DNA from: Ahaetulla prasina
Lineage: Eukaryota > Chordata > Lepidosauria > Squamata > Colubridae
DNA: 64,000 nucleotides
Assembly (NCBI RefSeq): GCF_028640845.1
Contig: NC_080548.1
Span: 18,783,321 to 18,847,320, forward strand
Reading direction: 5' to 3'
The translations under genes were made by a program, and so were the position numbers. Shown piece by piece: positions 41,978-52,415 of this stretch. Every line of letters starts with the position of its first letter. Positions within the stretch are counted from its first letter, which is position 1. The notes beneath the pieces were generated by a model, which made no database searches, had not been told where the DNA came from, and saw only the letters and a program-made list of their open reading frames with translations.

Positions 41978-42245
41978 CAGGGGTGAAATCCAGCAGGTTC
42001 TGACAGGTTCTGGAGAACTGGTAGTAGAAATTTTGAGTAGTTTGGGGAAACTGGCAAATGCTATCTCTGGCTGGCCCCAGAGTGGGGTGGGAATGGAGAC
42101 TTTGCAGTATCCTTCCCCAAGAGTGGGGAGGGAATGGGGATTTTGCAGTATCCTTTCCCTGCCATGCCCACCAAGCCACACCACACCACGCCCACCAAGC
42201 CACGCCCACAGAACTGGTAGTAAAAAAAAATGGATTTCATCACTG
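41978..42245 (+). mobile_element. hAT-type MITE (family A), exact TSD
   Basis: CAGGGGTGAAATCC...GGATTTCATCACTG; exact 8-bp TSDs AATATACC at 41970-41977 and 42246-42253. Confidence 0.95.
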
Positions 42246-42274
42246 AATATACCTATATAACATATTGTATATAT

Positions 42275-42397
42275 CAGAGATGTCAAACTTGCTTCGTCAC
42301 GTGACATATCATGATTTTTCCCCCTTCGCTAAACCGGGCAGGGGCATGGCCAGTGCGTGACATATCCAGCCCATGAGCCACAAGTTTGACACCCCTG
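42275..42397. mobile_element. hAT-type MITE (family E)
   Basis: CAGAGATGTCAAACTTGC...CAAGTTTGACACCCCTG; core 'cccccttcgctaaaccggg'. The right flank is now a CA microsatellite, which has blurred the TSD. Confidence 0.87.
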
Positions 42398-42399
42398 AT

Positions 42400-42560
42400 A
42401 CACACACACACACACACACACACCTCCATTTCCATCTTCTTCATCGCTGTCTGTCTTCTTTCTCTCACTCTCTCCCTCCCTCTCTCTTTCCCTCCCTCCC
42501 TCTCTCTCTGTCTCTCTCTCCATCTATCCAACCATCCACCCACCCACCCACCCACCCATC
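42400..42560 (+). repeat. compound microsatellite (CA)n, (CT)n, (CACC)n
   Basis: (CA)11 at 42401-42423, CT-rich at 42462-42520, then (CACC)-type units to 42558. Confidence 0.95.
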
Positions 42561-42944
42561 ATGTCAAGGTTGACTTGCACTTTCACCTACCTTTTGCTTC
42601 GCTCACAAATTGACAATAAAAGGGAGAGGTATGGGATGGAATGCAAGGGTGGTGGGGGGAATGGCATCTAAACATCCGTCGGCTCTCGTGAGACATTGCT
42701 TCCATCTCAAGGACACACCGGGCAGATGTCCCAGCATGGCTCGCTAGTTCCCATAACAAAATGAGAAGTGATGGTGGATGTAATGGACTGTGGGTGGCCC
42801 GCAGGGAAAAGAGGAATTAACTATGCTTGCTTTTGTGCAGGAAACCCAGAGCTGGTTTTGCTTCTTCTGTGCCAGTGTGGTTTACTCAGTAAAGTTTTAT
42901 ACTTTTGGTAAAATAATAGCCCAGGAGTTTCTTTTTCTGGATTC
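42561..42944. other. unassigned, about 380 bp
   Basis: No gene or element recognised. Confidence 0.4.
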
Positions 42945-43100
42945 ACCAAAATTCGTTGTCCTGCTTGCAGGTGCTTTGGAGAATAGGTTGACCCCCCTCT
43001 TTTCTATGATAGCCCCTCAAATATTGGAAGACTACTATCCTGTCACTCCTGCTCCTTCACTTGGTTAGACTAGACGAATATGAGTTGGCCCATTCATGTA
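42945..43100 (-). mobile_element. CR1 fragment, minus
   Basis: Complement of the CR1 block: 'ggtgctttggagaataggttgac' and 'atgatagcccctcaaatattggaagac' mirror 8050-8130 and 29240-29310. Confidence 0.78.
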
Positions 43101-43420
43101 GAATTGAAGGGGTATAACTCAGATTGGGATGCCTCCCCTTGGTGAGAATGTGGTCAGCATCAGATGCCATTTAGATCTTGAACATAAGGGTGGACAATCC
43201 ACCATATTTTAGCAAGCTATTTCAGAGGCATTCAGAATACCTTGTCTACCTGTTGAAAAAACATGGATGGTGATAGGATCGCCTTGGTAAATCCCTATTG
43301 CCATCACTTGATGTTAGAGTGGTTACACTTCCAATTCTCTCCATGTAGGAGAAGGGAGTGAAGGGGACAGGGTTGGACATGGAAGACTGTGATAGACCTG
43401 TGATAGACTGACCCACATTG

Positions 43421-44054
43421 TGTTCTGACCCAGCCTTAGCAGAAGCGAGAAACAGACTCCTTGCCCTCTTTATTGACCTCTTGTGAATTAATTGCATTCA
43501 CCTACTGAAAAGTCCAGGCAATAGTCCTTTAAGGAATTAACTAAAGTAACAGACCTTATCAGATCCTTGTGATTATTGGAAGGCCGTGAGCTCCCAGCTG
43601 AAAGGCTGCAAATTACGTTCTGGCAAGCAGTCTTTGTGGCACGAAACACCATGAGCAAAATCTTCAGAAATACGAACTGTTGTCTCCTACGACCACCGCT
43701 CCCCTTTCCTTCTATTTATTCCCCAGCCAGGGAGGGGCTATTCAGCATCCATGTGTGCTTTGCTTCCCGAGTCAACTCCTTGTCCTCCGTTGTTCCAATC
43801 TCCTAACAGCTCTGTGCATATGTACATCTGGAATAGGCCCCAACTGTTCTTCCTCCTCACTCATATCAGCCTCCAAAGGCAGCTGCTTCTCTGGTGGCTT
43901 GGAAATGTCAGATGGTCTTGGCTCTATTTCTATGTCCGATGCAGAGCATCCATCAGAGCCTTCCCCAGACTCCAGAACTGGCCCAAGTTCCTCCCCAAGT
44001 TCCTCCTCATCCAAGTCTGCCACCAGCTCTGCTGGCTGCTGGCGGGCCACAACA
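43421..44054 (-). mobile_element. solo LTR, acidic-ORF type, minus
   Basis: Plus-strand edges TGTTCTGACCCAGCC and ...GGCGGGCCACAACA; flanks cattg/ctttg match at 4 of 5. In sense orientation an open frame runs from the 5' edge (about 44053) to a stop near 43772, with 'QQPAELVAD', a Glu/Asp-rich centre and 'HRAVRRLEQRR' near its end. Closest relatives here are 9100-9678 and 51604-52174. Confidence 0.82.
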
Positions 44055-44740
44055 CTTTGCCTCTTTAGATGGAAAAGCTTTGTGCTCCTTTCCTCTCTGA
44101 AGGTACCTATGACTCGTCCCACATCTTCTTTCACCCTGGGGTGTGGAGGACAAAGCTCCCTGTTACGTTATTGTTTTGACTGAGAATATCTTGCAGAGGT
44201 AACCTGATTCATGCGTGGGAAAGTTGTACTGAAATTCACTGTAGTGTAACCGAGTGTCGTAGGAGATGGCCTGGTTTGAAATGCATGCCCTACCTCCTTT
44301 CCCAAATGTGCCTGGAATCAGAATAGTATTTCAACGTTTGGCTGGTGAATAATACGAGCCTATGCGAGCACTGGAGGTGCTAAAGAACTGTGGGAGTTAG
44401 GAAGTTATTACATGCTAATGAAGTGGAAGTTAATTATTAATGCAGCTTTATTGCTGGTTAGTTTCTGGATAATAGCTCAAAGCACAAAGGCATTGGGCCA
44501 AGAGAGCTGAACAAACAATATAGTCAACTTCCCTTCTAAGGGTAGGGCCAGGAGTTGGTGGCCATGAGGAATGACTTTCCTGGAAATTGGCTATAAAGGC
44601 TGGCATGATGTTTTAGTGCAGCGCCTCAACATTTCTTCTTGGCTCATTTTAGGAATATCAGAATGAACAAGGCACCTGGATAATAGCAAAGATATAGCTC
44701 TCTTTCAGCCAACCCTCCACTATTAGAAAGCTGTAGACCA
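44055..44740. other. unassigned, about 690 bp
   Basis: No gene recognised. 44440-44650 has LTR-like wording ('ggctataaaggctggc') but no second copy in this window. Confidence 0.35.
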
Positions 44741-44744
44741 GCTG

Positions 44745-45232
44745 CAAGAAATATTGGCTGCATATAGGTGGACCCTGTTACGTATAAGGTGGCTGTTACG
44801 TATAAGTTGGGTCGACAAAAAACAGAAACGAGGAAGTGATAAGCTGCCTGGGGAAGCCAAGGGAAATCATCAAAACCAGGGGTCTCCAACCTTGGTCCCT
44901 TTAAGACTTGTGGACTTCAACTCCCAGAGTTCCTCAGCCTGTTCCCAAGTCTTAAAGGGACCAAGGTTGGAGACCCCTGATCAAAACCATAAAAAAGTGA
45001 GTTAGAATATTTTGGACATGTGATGCGACATTCGGAAAAATACAACATGCTTCACTTAATCCTCCAAGGAAAGACTGAAGGCAAACGAGGTCCAGGCAGA
45101 AGAAGAACATCATGGCTTCGAAACCTAAGGGACTGGTTTGGACAAAACTCAACAGCACTTTTTCATGCGGCTGTTGATAAAAATAGGATCGCCAACATGA
45201 TTGTCAATGTCCAATGACGGATATAGCGCAAC
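44745..45232 (+). mobile_element. non-LTR retrotransposon 3' end (R4/RTE-like), split by MITE
   Basis: 'RISWVDK' (near 44800), then after the MITE 'YFGHVMRHSEKYNMLHLILQGK', 'GKRGPGRRRTSWLRNLRDWF' and 'LFHAAVDKNRIANMI' read in order to the stop at 45217. This is the post-RT C-terminal region of a LINE endonuclease/RT. Clade inferred, not certain. A 27-bp local duplication ('ctgttacgtataag') lies at 44775-44812. Confidence 0.75.
44877..44979. mobile_element. palindromic hAT-type MITE (family B), exact TSD
   Basis: CAGGGGTCTCCAACCTTGG...CCAAGGTTGGAGACCCCTG; exact 8-bp TSDs ATCAAAAC at 44869-44876 and 44980-44987. One arm is shortened by deletion of the centre. Confidence 0.95.
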
Positions 45233-45250
45233 AACAAGAAGAAGTTGGAC

Positions 45251-45557
45251 CAGTGGTGGGTTTCAATTTTTTTTACTACTGGTTCTGTAGGTGTGGCTTG
45301 GTGGGTGTGGCATGGCTTGGTAGGCATGGCTTGGTGGGCGTGGCAGGAGAAGGCTACTGTAAAGCCCCATTCCCACCCCACTCCAGGGGAAGGTTACTGC
45401 AAAATCCCCATTTCCTCCCGATCAGCTGGGACCTGGGAGGCAGAGAATAGATGGGGGCGGGACCAGTCAGAATTTCTACTACCGGTTCTCTGAACTATTC
45501 AAAATTTCTGCTACCGGTTCTCCAGAACTGGTAAGAACCTGCTGAAACCCACCTTTG
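45251..45557 (-). mobile_element. hAT-type MITE (family A)
   Basis: CAGTGGTGGGTTTC...GAAACCCACCTTTG; inverted family A core. The flanking 8-mers do not match. Confidence 0.85.
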
Positions 45558-45566
45558 TGCGGAAAG

Positions 45567-45715
45567 TCTTCTGTAACTTGGAGAACTCAGATCCTCATTT
45601 TACTGACTTCAGAAGGAAGGAGTCAACCTTGAGCTGGTCAGAATTGAACTGCTGGCAGTCGGCAGCGTTAGCCTGCGATACTGCATTCTAACCACTAACC
45701 ACCATCACAGCTCTT
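45567..45715 (-). mobile_element. tRNA/L2 SINE fragment (SINE2 group)
   Basis: Complements of 'aaaatgaggatctga', 'gttgactccttccttct' and the tRNA-like head ('aaccactaaccaccatcac'). The tail half is missing. Confidence 0.72.
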
Positions 45716-45870
45716 GATGAGTGGCAAATAAATTTAACCAACCGACAAACAAATACACGGGAACTCTTCTGTAGTTTGACCTCTATCTGGGGTCCCCCAT
45801 GGATCATATTAGCCCAGCATGATGTACTATAGATCTACAGACTACAGAGCACACAAGACAGTTGTATTAA

Positions 45871-46222
45871 AAGGTAAAGGTTCCCCTTGCACATATGTGC
45901 TAGTCATTCCTGATTCTAGGGGGCAGTGCTCATCTCCGTTTCAAAGCCTAAGACCCAGCGCTGTCGGAAGACGTCTCTGTGGTCATGTGGCCGGCATGAC
46001 TAATAAACACCAAAGGCACATGGAATGCTCTTACCTTCCCACCAAAGGTGGTCCCTATTTTTCTACTTGCATTCTTTATGTGCTTTCGAACTGCTAGGTT
46101 GGCAGAAGCTGAGACAAGTAACAGGAGCTCACCCTGTTACGCGGCACTAGGGATTCAAACCGCTGAACTGCCGACCTTCCGATCGACAAGCTCAGCATCT
46201 TAGCCACTGAGCCACTGCATCC
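45871..46222 (-). mobile_element. Sauria SINE, full length, minus
   Basis: Left edge 'aaggtaaaggttccccttgcac', right edge 'gccactgagccactgcatcccc'. Flanks share TTGTAT. All body landmarks present. Confidence 0.93.
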
Positions 46223-47125
46223 CCTTGTATAGAAAGCCCTTTTCCCCCAATTATAGTTCTGGTGGCTTCTGATCATGAACTTTTGTGGTGGAAAAGAAAA
46301 GGAGGTGTCTGTTTATTCTGATTCATGTGGATTAACTGCTTTTGTCCTTCTCATATTTGCATTTTGTAACTTTTTAAGGTTATTGAGAATAAATAATTTA
46401 GGCAAACCTTTTGTCTTGCCCATTGGCCTGGTCTCCTACCTGGAATCCAATTGGTCTGAACTCCATGAGTTTACTGGAACCGTTAATGTTTACACATTAG
46501 CGTCTTTGGCTTAATATACGAGCCTTCAAGTAGCAAATTGATGTTTCTCTGAGCTGAGCAAATTATTTTTCTATTAAATGCAATATTTAAAATGGCTTAG
46601 AAAAAGAAAACAAACGACTAGGGAGAATTTTAATACCGCTACTTCCCACCGCCTCCTAATCAGCTTATATCAGCTGCTGGAAGTCAGTAATGGCTTTTTA
46701 AATATTTCTATTTTATAAAAAGTGGCAAGGTGGGATGGAGAGAGAAAAAAAAGAACACTCATCACAAGTGGCGGTGGGTATAAATGTCAGGCATCATGTT
46801 TGAAATAATTTTCATTAACCTGGTACCTTTATATCCTTCCACTGAGTCTTATAATACTAAGTTAATTAAAACTTTCGCACGTTCTGCAGCCAAAGATTTG
46901 ATGGAAAGCAACAGGTGAAATTCTGCCCCACTATGTTTTTTTGCAGCTGCGTTCAGCCTTTGATCTTCCAAGCCTCTCTCTCCTTTTCTCAACTAAAGGC
47001 AGCTAGTTCCTGTACCTCTGTTATCAGCTACCATACTATTAGCCCTGCCAGGTAGTCCAGACAAGAAGCACAACTAGGAGTGTTCTAGCTTCTCAGAGTA
47101 TGAATGCTCATAGACTGGAATAGAT
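46223..47125. other. unassigned, about 900 bp
   Basis: AT-rich unique-looking DNA upstream of the minisatellite. 46640-46700 and 46860-46900 are not recognisable. No gene found. Confidence 0.4.
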
Positions 47126-47131
47126 ACAGCA

Positions 47132-47471
47132 ACAGGTCAGCCAATGGGGACTGTTTGGATAGACATGGTAACAAGTCAGCCAATGGGGACTGTTTGGATA
47201 GACACTGCAACAGGTCAGCCAATGGGGACTGTTTGGATAGACACGGTAACAGGTCAGCCAATGGGGACTGTTTGGATAGACACGGCAACAGGTCAGCCAA
47301 TGGGGAGTGTTTGGATAGACACAGTAACAGGTCAGCCAATGGGGACTGTTTGGATAGACACGGCAACAGGTCAGCCAGTGGGAACTGTTTGGATAGACAC
47401 GGCAACAGGTCAGCCAGTGGGGACTATTTGGATAGACATGGTAACAGGCCAGCCAATGGGGACTGTTTGGA
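47132..47471 (+). repeat. 39-bp minisatellite, nine units, each with a CCAAT motif
   Basis: CCAAT (or variant) starts at 47141, 47180, 47219, 47258, 47297, 47336, 47375, 47414 and 47453, exactly 39 bp apart with no indel. The context is AGCCAATGGG, the NF-Y consensus form. Units 7 and 8 read CCAGT. Because 39 is divisible by 3, all three frames on each strand stay open and give 13-residue repeats, so the reading frames are not evidence of coding. Confidence 0.97.
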
Positions 47472-47548
47472 AACTGAAACATAGTATTTGTTTGTGTGGG
47501 GTCATAAGAGACAGTTTGGAGTCTGGGCATGACTTAGACTTGCTGAAC

Positions 47549-47560
47549 TATATATAAAAG
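47549..47560 (+). promoter_or_regulatory. TATA box downstream of CCAAT array
   Basis: TATATATAAAAG lies 96 bp after the start of the last CCAAT motif. A second TATA-like word (GTATATAAAGAGG) lies at 47690. The 47472-47772 segment ends ...AAATTCTGACA, like other LTR 3' ends here, so the array and TATA may be the U3 of an LTR. No TSD or second copy was found, so this is inference. Confidence 0.55.
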
Positions 47561-47812
47561 TTGGTTTGGCCTCTGTAATGTGTGCCGGTGTATTAGCCTC
47601 TGTATCTCTCGACTCTGTAATGACTTTCTTCTATGAATATTGCTTCTGTTTTTCCTGACTTTGTATGCTGATTTCTGCTGTATGGTATCGTATATAAAGA
47701 GGTTTCTTAGATAGTTGAATCCTGCAGAATTATTTAATTGTGTGCTGGTCGGATGTGCTGCAAATTCTGACATAGCTCTATCATTGTTGCTTTTTTTGGT
47801 AAGGTTACATTA

Positions 47813-48019
47813 ACAGAATCTTGACCTACAACCCTTTGTTTGGTGAAAATTTCCATTGCAAAGCAAGGCCGGTTGTTAAGTGAGCTTTGGCCCGTTTTGC
47901 GACCTTTCTTGCCACAGTTTTGAATCACCGCAGCTGTTAAGTTCGTAACGTGGTCGTTAAATGAATCTGGCTTCCCCCCGTGGACTTTGCTTGTCAGAAG
48001 GTCGCAAAAGGGGATCACG

Positions 48020-48065
<46 letters not shown>

Positions 48066-48249
48066 CCCGGGACACACTGCAACCGTCATCAATATGAGCC
48101 AGCTGCTAAACATCCGGATTTTGATCACGTGACCATGGGGATGCTGCAACGGTCGTTAAATCTGAAAAATGGTCCTGTCCTTCCCCCCTCATGCCCTTGT
48201 AACTTTGAAATGTTACTAACCATACGGTTGTAAGTCAAGGATTAGCTGT
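47813..48249 (+). mobile_element. Tigger-like MITE with internal (CA)n
   Basis: 'acagaatcttgacctacaacc' at the left and 'ggttgtaagtcaaggattagctgt' at the right are inverted ends. The body has 'ccattgcaaagcaaggccggttgttaag' and 'cttgtcagaaggtcgcaaaagg'. A (CA)21 array sits at 48022-48063. An L1 inserted at its right end. Confidence 0.78.
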
Positions 48250-48255
48250 GGTCTT

Positions 48256-48833
48256 TTTTTTTTTTTTTTTAGTAAAAAAGTTTTATTTTTACAATCATGT
48301 CAAACAATTCATTCAATGTACAGTTATATACATTTAGTCGGGCCTGCCCAGTCACCACCCCCCTTTTTAACACTCCCCTCTTCTACCTTCTTTTACTATC
48401 CAAACCTTCCTCTCCTTCTCTTATCTACATCCTCTCCTCCCTCCACCCTACACCTTCCTTCTCCCTCTTCTACCCCTCTTCCTTCCTCTTCTCCTCTTTC
48501 CTACCTCCTACTCTCTCTTTTCTCCCTCCCCACCGTTCTAAAATGGTAACTGGGCAGACCCGACCCTACATTAATTATATTTATACATCTTCAATAATCC
48601 CTGTACATTCACCATCACTCCATCTCTAGCCTCAACCCCCAATTCCCTCCCCATACCCCCGCCCCCACCCCGACTTCCCAGAACAAAATGCAGGGTATCA
48701 AAACTAACAATCATAATCTAAAATAATTCCTAAATTATAATCTCTAGTCTCTCCACACTTAATCACACTCTCAATTCCCCTCTCCTTCAGAAATATATCT
48801 AATACAAAATATTTCCTAAATTTACTCATATAT
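48256..48833 (-). mobile_element. L1 3' UTR fragment with exact 16-bp TSD
   Basis: Poly(A) tail on the minus strand (T-run at 48254-48270), then 'agtaaaaaagttttatttttac' and a C/T-rich 3' UTR. Exact TSDs GATTAGCTGTGGTCTT at 48240-48255 and 48834-48849. No ORF2 remains, so the insertion is strongly 5'-truncated. Confidence 0.88.
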
Positions 48834-48849
48834 GATTAGCTGTGGTCTT

Positions 48850-49355
48850 AAGTAGACCTTGGACGGCAAACGGGGACGTGGAACCATTGTTCCTCTGGGT
48901 TTGCAAGTTGTGCTCTGCTCCCATTTGAAGCTGCCTTCCGTATTCGTCTTCCCTTGTTTGTTTATTATTGAGATTAATTATTTTTTCCTCTTTGCCGCGT
49001 AAATATGCTTACATGCAATATGACACTCTTCCTTGGCAAAGTCGGTCGCAGCTGTTAAACATTCTGTTTGTTTTTCCTTTGTGTGTTTGTGTCCCAGAAT
49101 TTCATCCCCCACACAAGGAGGGTTGCCTGGTTATTTTCAGCCAGCCTTCCTGCCTTAAGTTTCTTCCTTCTGTCTTGGCTTCTACACCCCCCTCCTTCTT
49201 ATTTCTCTCTCTCTCTCTCTCTGAACACATCATGGTTGTCTTGGCTTGTGATGGCCTGTGTTGCTGTTTTTCATTTGGTTACAAATTTGATTTCGAGTAG
49301 TTATTTGTTTTTTTGAAAATGCATCCATCCCCAGCTCTTGTCTTTGAGCTCTGTC
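48850..49355. other. unassigned, about 500 bp
   Basis: Contains a short (CT)n at 49205-49222. No gene or element recognised. Confidence 0.4.
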
Positions 49356-49359
49356 TGAT

Positions 49360-49512
49360 CACTAGGTGGCTCAGTGGCTAAGACACTAAGCTTGTTGATC
49401 AGAAAAGTTGGCAGTCCGGCGGTTCAAATCCCTAGTGTAGGTCACCCGCTGCGTGAGCCAGGGGTTGGACTAGATGGCCTCCAAGGTTCCTTCCAACTCT
49501 GTTACTATTATA
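49360..49512 (+). mobile_element. tRNA-CR1 chimeric SINE (SINE3 group), sense
   Basis: 'cactaggtggctcagtggctaagaca', 'ggttcaaatccctagtgtagg', then CR1 tail 'ggttggactagatggcctcc' and 'ttccttccaactctgttactatt'. Confidence 0.88.
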
Positions 49513-49908
49513 TCCTTGGCCTTTGCTTTCTCCTGGTTCTTCTCTTGCTCGTTAAGCCTCTTCCCTCCCTCTTTTTTTCCCTTTTTGAACGATACATTTC
49601 ATACCTTTGTACTTTATTCTGATTGCTCTTTATTCATGAATCTCATTGCCAGCATATATTCAGTTAATTGACTCTCTCTTTTTTTAAAAAAAAAGTTATC
49701 TCCAGACTTATATATTCCAGATTTAGCTGATGATTAAGTGACATAATTTAAATTTCAATACCCCTCTTTCCCTACCCTCTTCATTTTAATTGATTTGTTT
49801 CTGTTTTCTGGGTGAGGTGGAGGAAAACATCTCAGCAAGAGGTGCTCTGGTAGTGCTTTAGACCTCAGACTTCTTCTGTAGGGACGGAGAGCATGAGACG
49901 TGGTAGTC
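49513..49908. other. unassigned, about 395 bp
   Basis: Nothing recognised beyond short T and A runs near 49678-49696. Confidence 0.4.
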
Positions 49909-50060
49909 AGATGGTTTGTACTGGTTTGGGTGATCCGGTAGCAGAGATCGCGGGTGGGCCTGCCCCGGCTCTATGCCGTCCTATTTAGGCACATTTTCAA
50001 GGCCGGGCGCATGTGTGGAAGGTGTGCGAGCAAGCAAAGCGCCAAGTCTGGGTGCTTGCC
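49909..50060. mobile_element. hAT-like MITE fragment (family I)
   Basis: 'gatccggtagcagagatcgcgggtgggcctgcccc', 'tatgccgtcctatttaggcac' and 'gcgcatgtgtggaaggt' match 30120-30240 in order. The ends are eroded. Confidence 0.55.
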
Positions 50061-50159
50061 CACCGCTGGAAAGCATGGAAGGTGGATCCTTAACTTTTGC
50101 TGTCAGTTTATTGGTGATAGATAAAAATGAATGCAACCACCACTTATCTTTACTGAGTC

Positions 50160-50193
50160 TTCTGCTCTTCTTCCTTCTCCTCCTCCTCCTTCT

Positions 50194-50226
<33 letters not shown>

Positions 50227-50411
50227 TCTCCTCCTCCTCTCCTTCTTCTTCTCCTTCTCCTTCTCCTCCTCCTCCCCTCCCTCCTCCCTCCTCCCTCCCT
50301 CCTCCTCCTCCTCCCCTCCTCCTCCTCCTCTCCTCCTCCTTCTCCTCCTCCTCCTCCTCCTCCTCCCCCTCCCCCCTCCTCTCCTCCTCCTCCTCCTCCT
50401 CCTCCTCCTCC
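50160..50411 (+). repeat. (CCT)n/(CTT)n pyrimidine array, about 250 bp
   Basis: Imperfect TCC/TTC units with CCC interruptions. Poly-Leu/Pro/Ser (plus) and poly-Glu/Gly/Arg (minus) frames derive from it. Confidence 0.96.
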
Positions 50412-51300
50412 ATGAAGTTCCACCACTGTTAGGCCTGTTTGTGATCTGAGATGGTTTGGGGATTTGGGGTCAGTGCTCTGGTACTCTACCTCTATCACAC
50501 TCTTATCTTTACTGTTGTTAACGAAGAACCCACTGGGATATTCCTAAGTAGTGTGTGTGTGTGTGTGTGTGATTCATCCTGACAGATCTGAAACCTCAAT
50601 TTGACTTGAAATATCAAAATGTTTTGAAATGATGTTCTGGTCTGAAATGTTGAAATGATTTCATTTGGACTGAAGATTAGAAGTGTTGAAGTGATTCCGT
50701 TAGATGTGTTGAATCAATTCAGAAAACAAGCTCCTGACTATTGTTTGCACCCACAGCTGAGCTGTGCAATGAAGATCCATCTCACATTCCAGCAGTACGG
50801 AGGGCTGGGCTCATTCCTCCCTCCCTCTTCCCTGGTATAAGGATTTTAATTGATGGGATTTTAATTGGCTTTTATATGAGCCATCTACGGTGAAGGAAAG
50901 TCTGGTGCTAAAAGCAGTGCAATGAGATGATAACAACTTCAGTTTAATGCAAAGGAACATTTCTTGTTCTCTTTCACTCTGCTGAATATCATCAAAATAT
51001 CACAATTATATTCTTAAAAGCCAATTAAAATAACCAAGGAAGTTCGGTTGATTGTCAGCCAAATTGAAGTTCACTGCTTTATGGGCACGGGGTTATGCCA
51101 ATTCTGGCTAATGGACTAAGCCCCATGGTTCTCAGCCTTTTCTTCACCAGGGACCCTCTTTAAGTACCTTTTATGGACACGGACTAAGGCCACGGACCTC
51201 CAAGACTTAACTCCAGATTTGAATCATATATTTTTTTCAAGCTTTCACAGCCCCTCCTGTGATGGCATTGCAGCCTCCCAGAGGTCTGTGCACCACAGAT
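50412..51300. other. unassigned, about 890 bp, with (GT)n
   Basis: (GT)10-type run at 50551-50572, then a passage with many 'gaaatgttttgaaat' words (50608-50690) that looks locally duplicated. No gene or element named. Confidence 0.4.
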
Positions 51301-51306
51301 TGAGAA

Positions 51307-51367
51307 CCACTAGTCTAGCAATAGCAATAGCACTTAGACTTATATACCACTTTACAGTGCTTTATAC
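51307..51367 (-). mobile_element. SINE2 3' fragment
   Basis: 'agcaatagcaatagcacttagacttatataccactttacagtgctttat' is the SINE2 tail on the minus strand, cut off after about 60 bp by the next element. Confidence 0.78.
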
Positions 51368-51438
51368 GCCCACCTTGGCCACGCCTACCCAGCAACCGGG
51401 CAGAGAACCCCTTGCTAAAATTTTTGAAGCCCACCCCT
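51368..51438 (+). mobile_element. hAT-type MITE 3' fragment (family D)
   Basis: 'agcaaccgggcagagaacccc' and 'aatttttgaagcccacccctg' are the right end of family D. The rest of the element is missing. Confidence 0.8.
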
Positions 51439-51603
51439 GAGTAGTTAAGTTCTGGAAATCAGAGCTGTAGATGCACTCTGCAGTCTGCTTTAGCACTGGA
51501 GGTTTCTCTCATGTATCATATCGAATTAGAATAAAAATGCATTATTTTGTTTCTGTGGGAAGATATGTTTCTGATTGCTTTAGCAGTAAAATATCAAGGC
51601 CTT

Positions 51604-52174
51604 TGTTGTGGCCAAGGCCCAAGCAATGATTACCAAACACAATTCAGTCCTAAACGAAATTAGTTTATTAAAACAGTCCAAAATAAATTCTTTATAAGCA
51701 GTCCTTTGGCCTTATCACCAACCTTTGTTGTCTTTGACAACCTGCCAAAGGCTTTTCTTGGCAAAACCCCCACAAAGTTCAAGATATGCTGATAAGAAGC
51801 AATAGAATTCAATGTTGCTTTTCCACAAAGAGCCCAAGAGCCGTTGCTGCTCTTTTAAGCCTTATGGGAGTGGCCAATCATCTTCTGGCTTTACTTCCGA
51901 GTCATCCTTTTTGCTTCAGCTGCTCTTGCCGTCTGGCAGCTCTTCTCATGCATGCACTAGGAACAGGCTCCTCCTGTTCCTCTGCCTCTCTGCTGTCTGC
52001 CTCTGGAGGCTCCGGATTCCGTGCATTGCTCCCAGATGGCCCTGGCCCCATGCCTCCAATGGAGAGCCCTCGTCTGGGCCTTCCCCTGACTCCAGGACTG
52101 GCCCATCGTCCTCCCCAGCCTCCTCACTGTCCGACTCTGCTGCAAAGTCTGCTGGCTGCTGGCAGACCACCACA
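51604..52174 (-). mobile_element. solo LTR (571 bp), exact 5-bp TSD, minus
   Basis: Plus-strand edges TGTTGTGGCCAAG and ...GGCAGACCACCACA with exact GCCTT duplications at 51599-51603 and 52175-52179. In sense orientation: open frame from the 5' edge with 'QQPADF', an acidic centre and, in a shifted frame, 'RRAARRQEQLKQ'. 'ggcttaaaagagc' serves as a TATA-like box (complement near 51853-51866) and AATAAA lies near 51667. No internal genes. Confidence 0.93.
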
Positions 52175-52179
52175 GCCTT

Positions 52180-52415
52180 CGCTGTGGTCAGGGATCATGG
52201 GAGTGCTAAGCTGAATCATCTAAAGCAGGACTTGCTCCTGAATTACAATGCCCAGTAGAACCAGCCAGTGTGGGTAATGATAAAGGATGTTGGGAGTCAC
52301 CGTTCAACTTCTGGAGAACGGTGGTTGCCCCACCTTTATCTGGAACAGAAGCACACAACCTGAATTCCCAGGGCAACATATGGTTCCCTCAAAGTCTTGG
52401 ATGTATCCCTCACAG
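52180..52415. other. unassigned
   Basis: No gene or element recognised between the LTR and the next SINE. Confidence 0.4.

Noticed and set aside
47132..47471. CRISPR-like direct repeat array
   Set aside because: Units are contiguous 39-bp tandem repeats with no unique spacers, and the genome is eukaryotic.
47085..47557. Four overlapping repeat-protein frames (13-residue repeats)
   Set aside because: A 39-bp tandem repeat without stops is open in every frame automatically. The DNA-level CCAAT periodicity is the better explanation.
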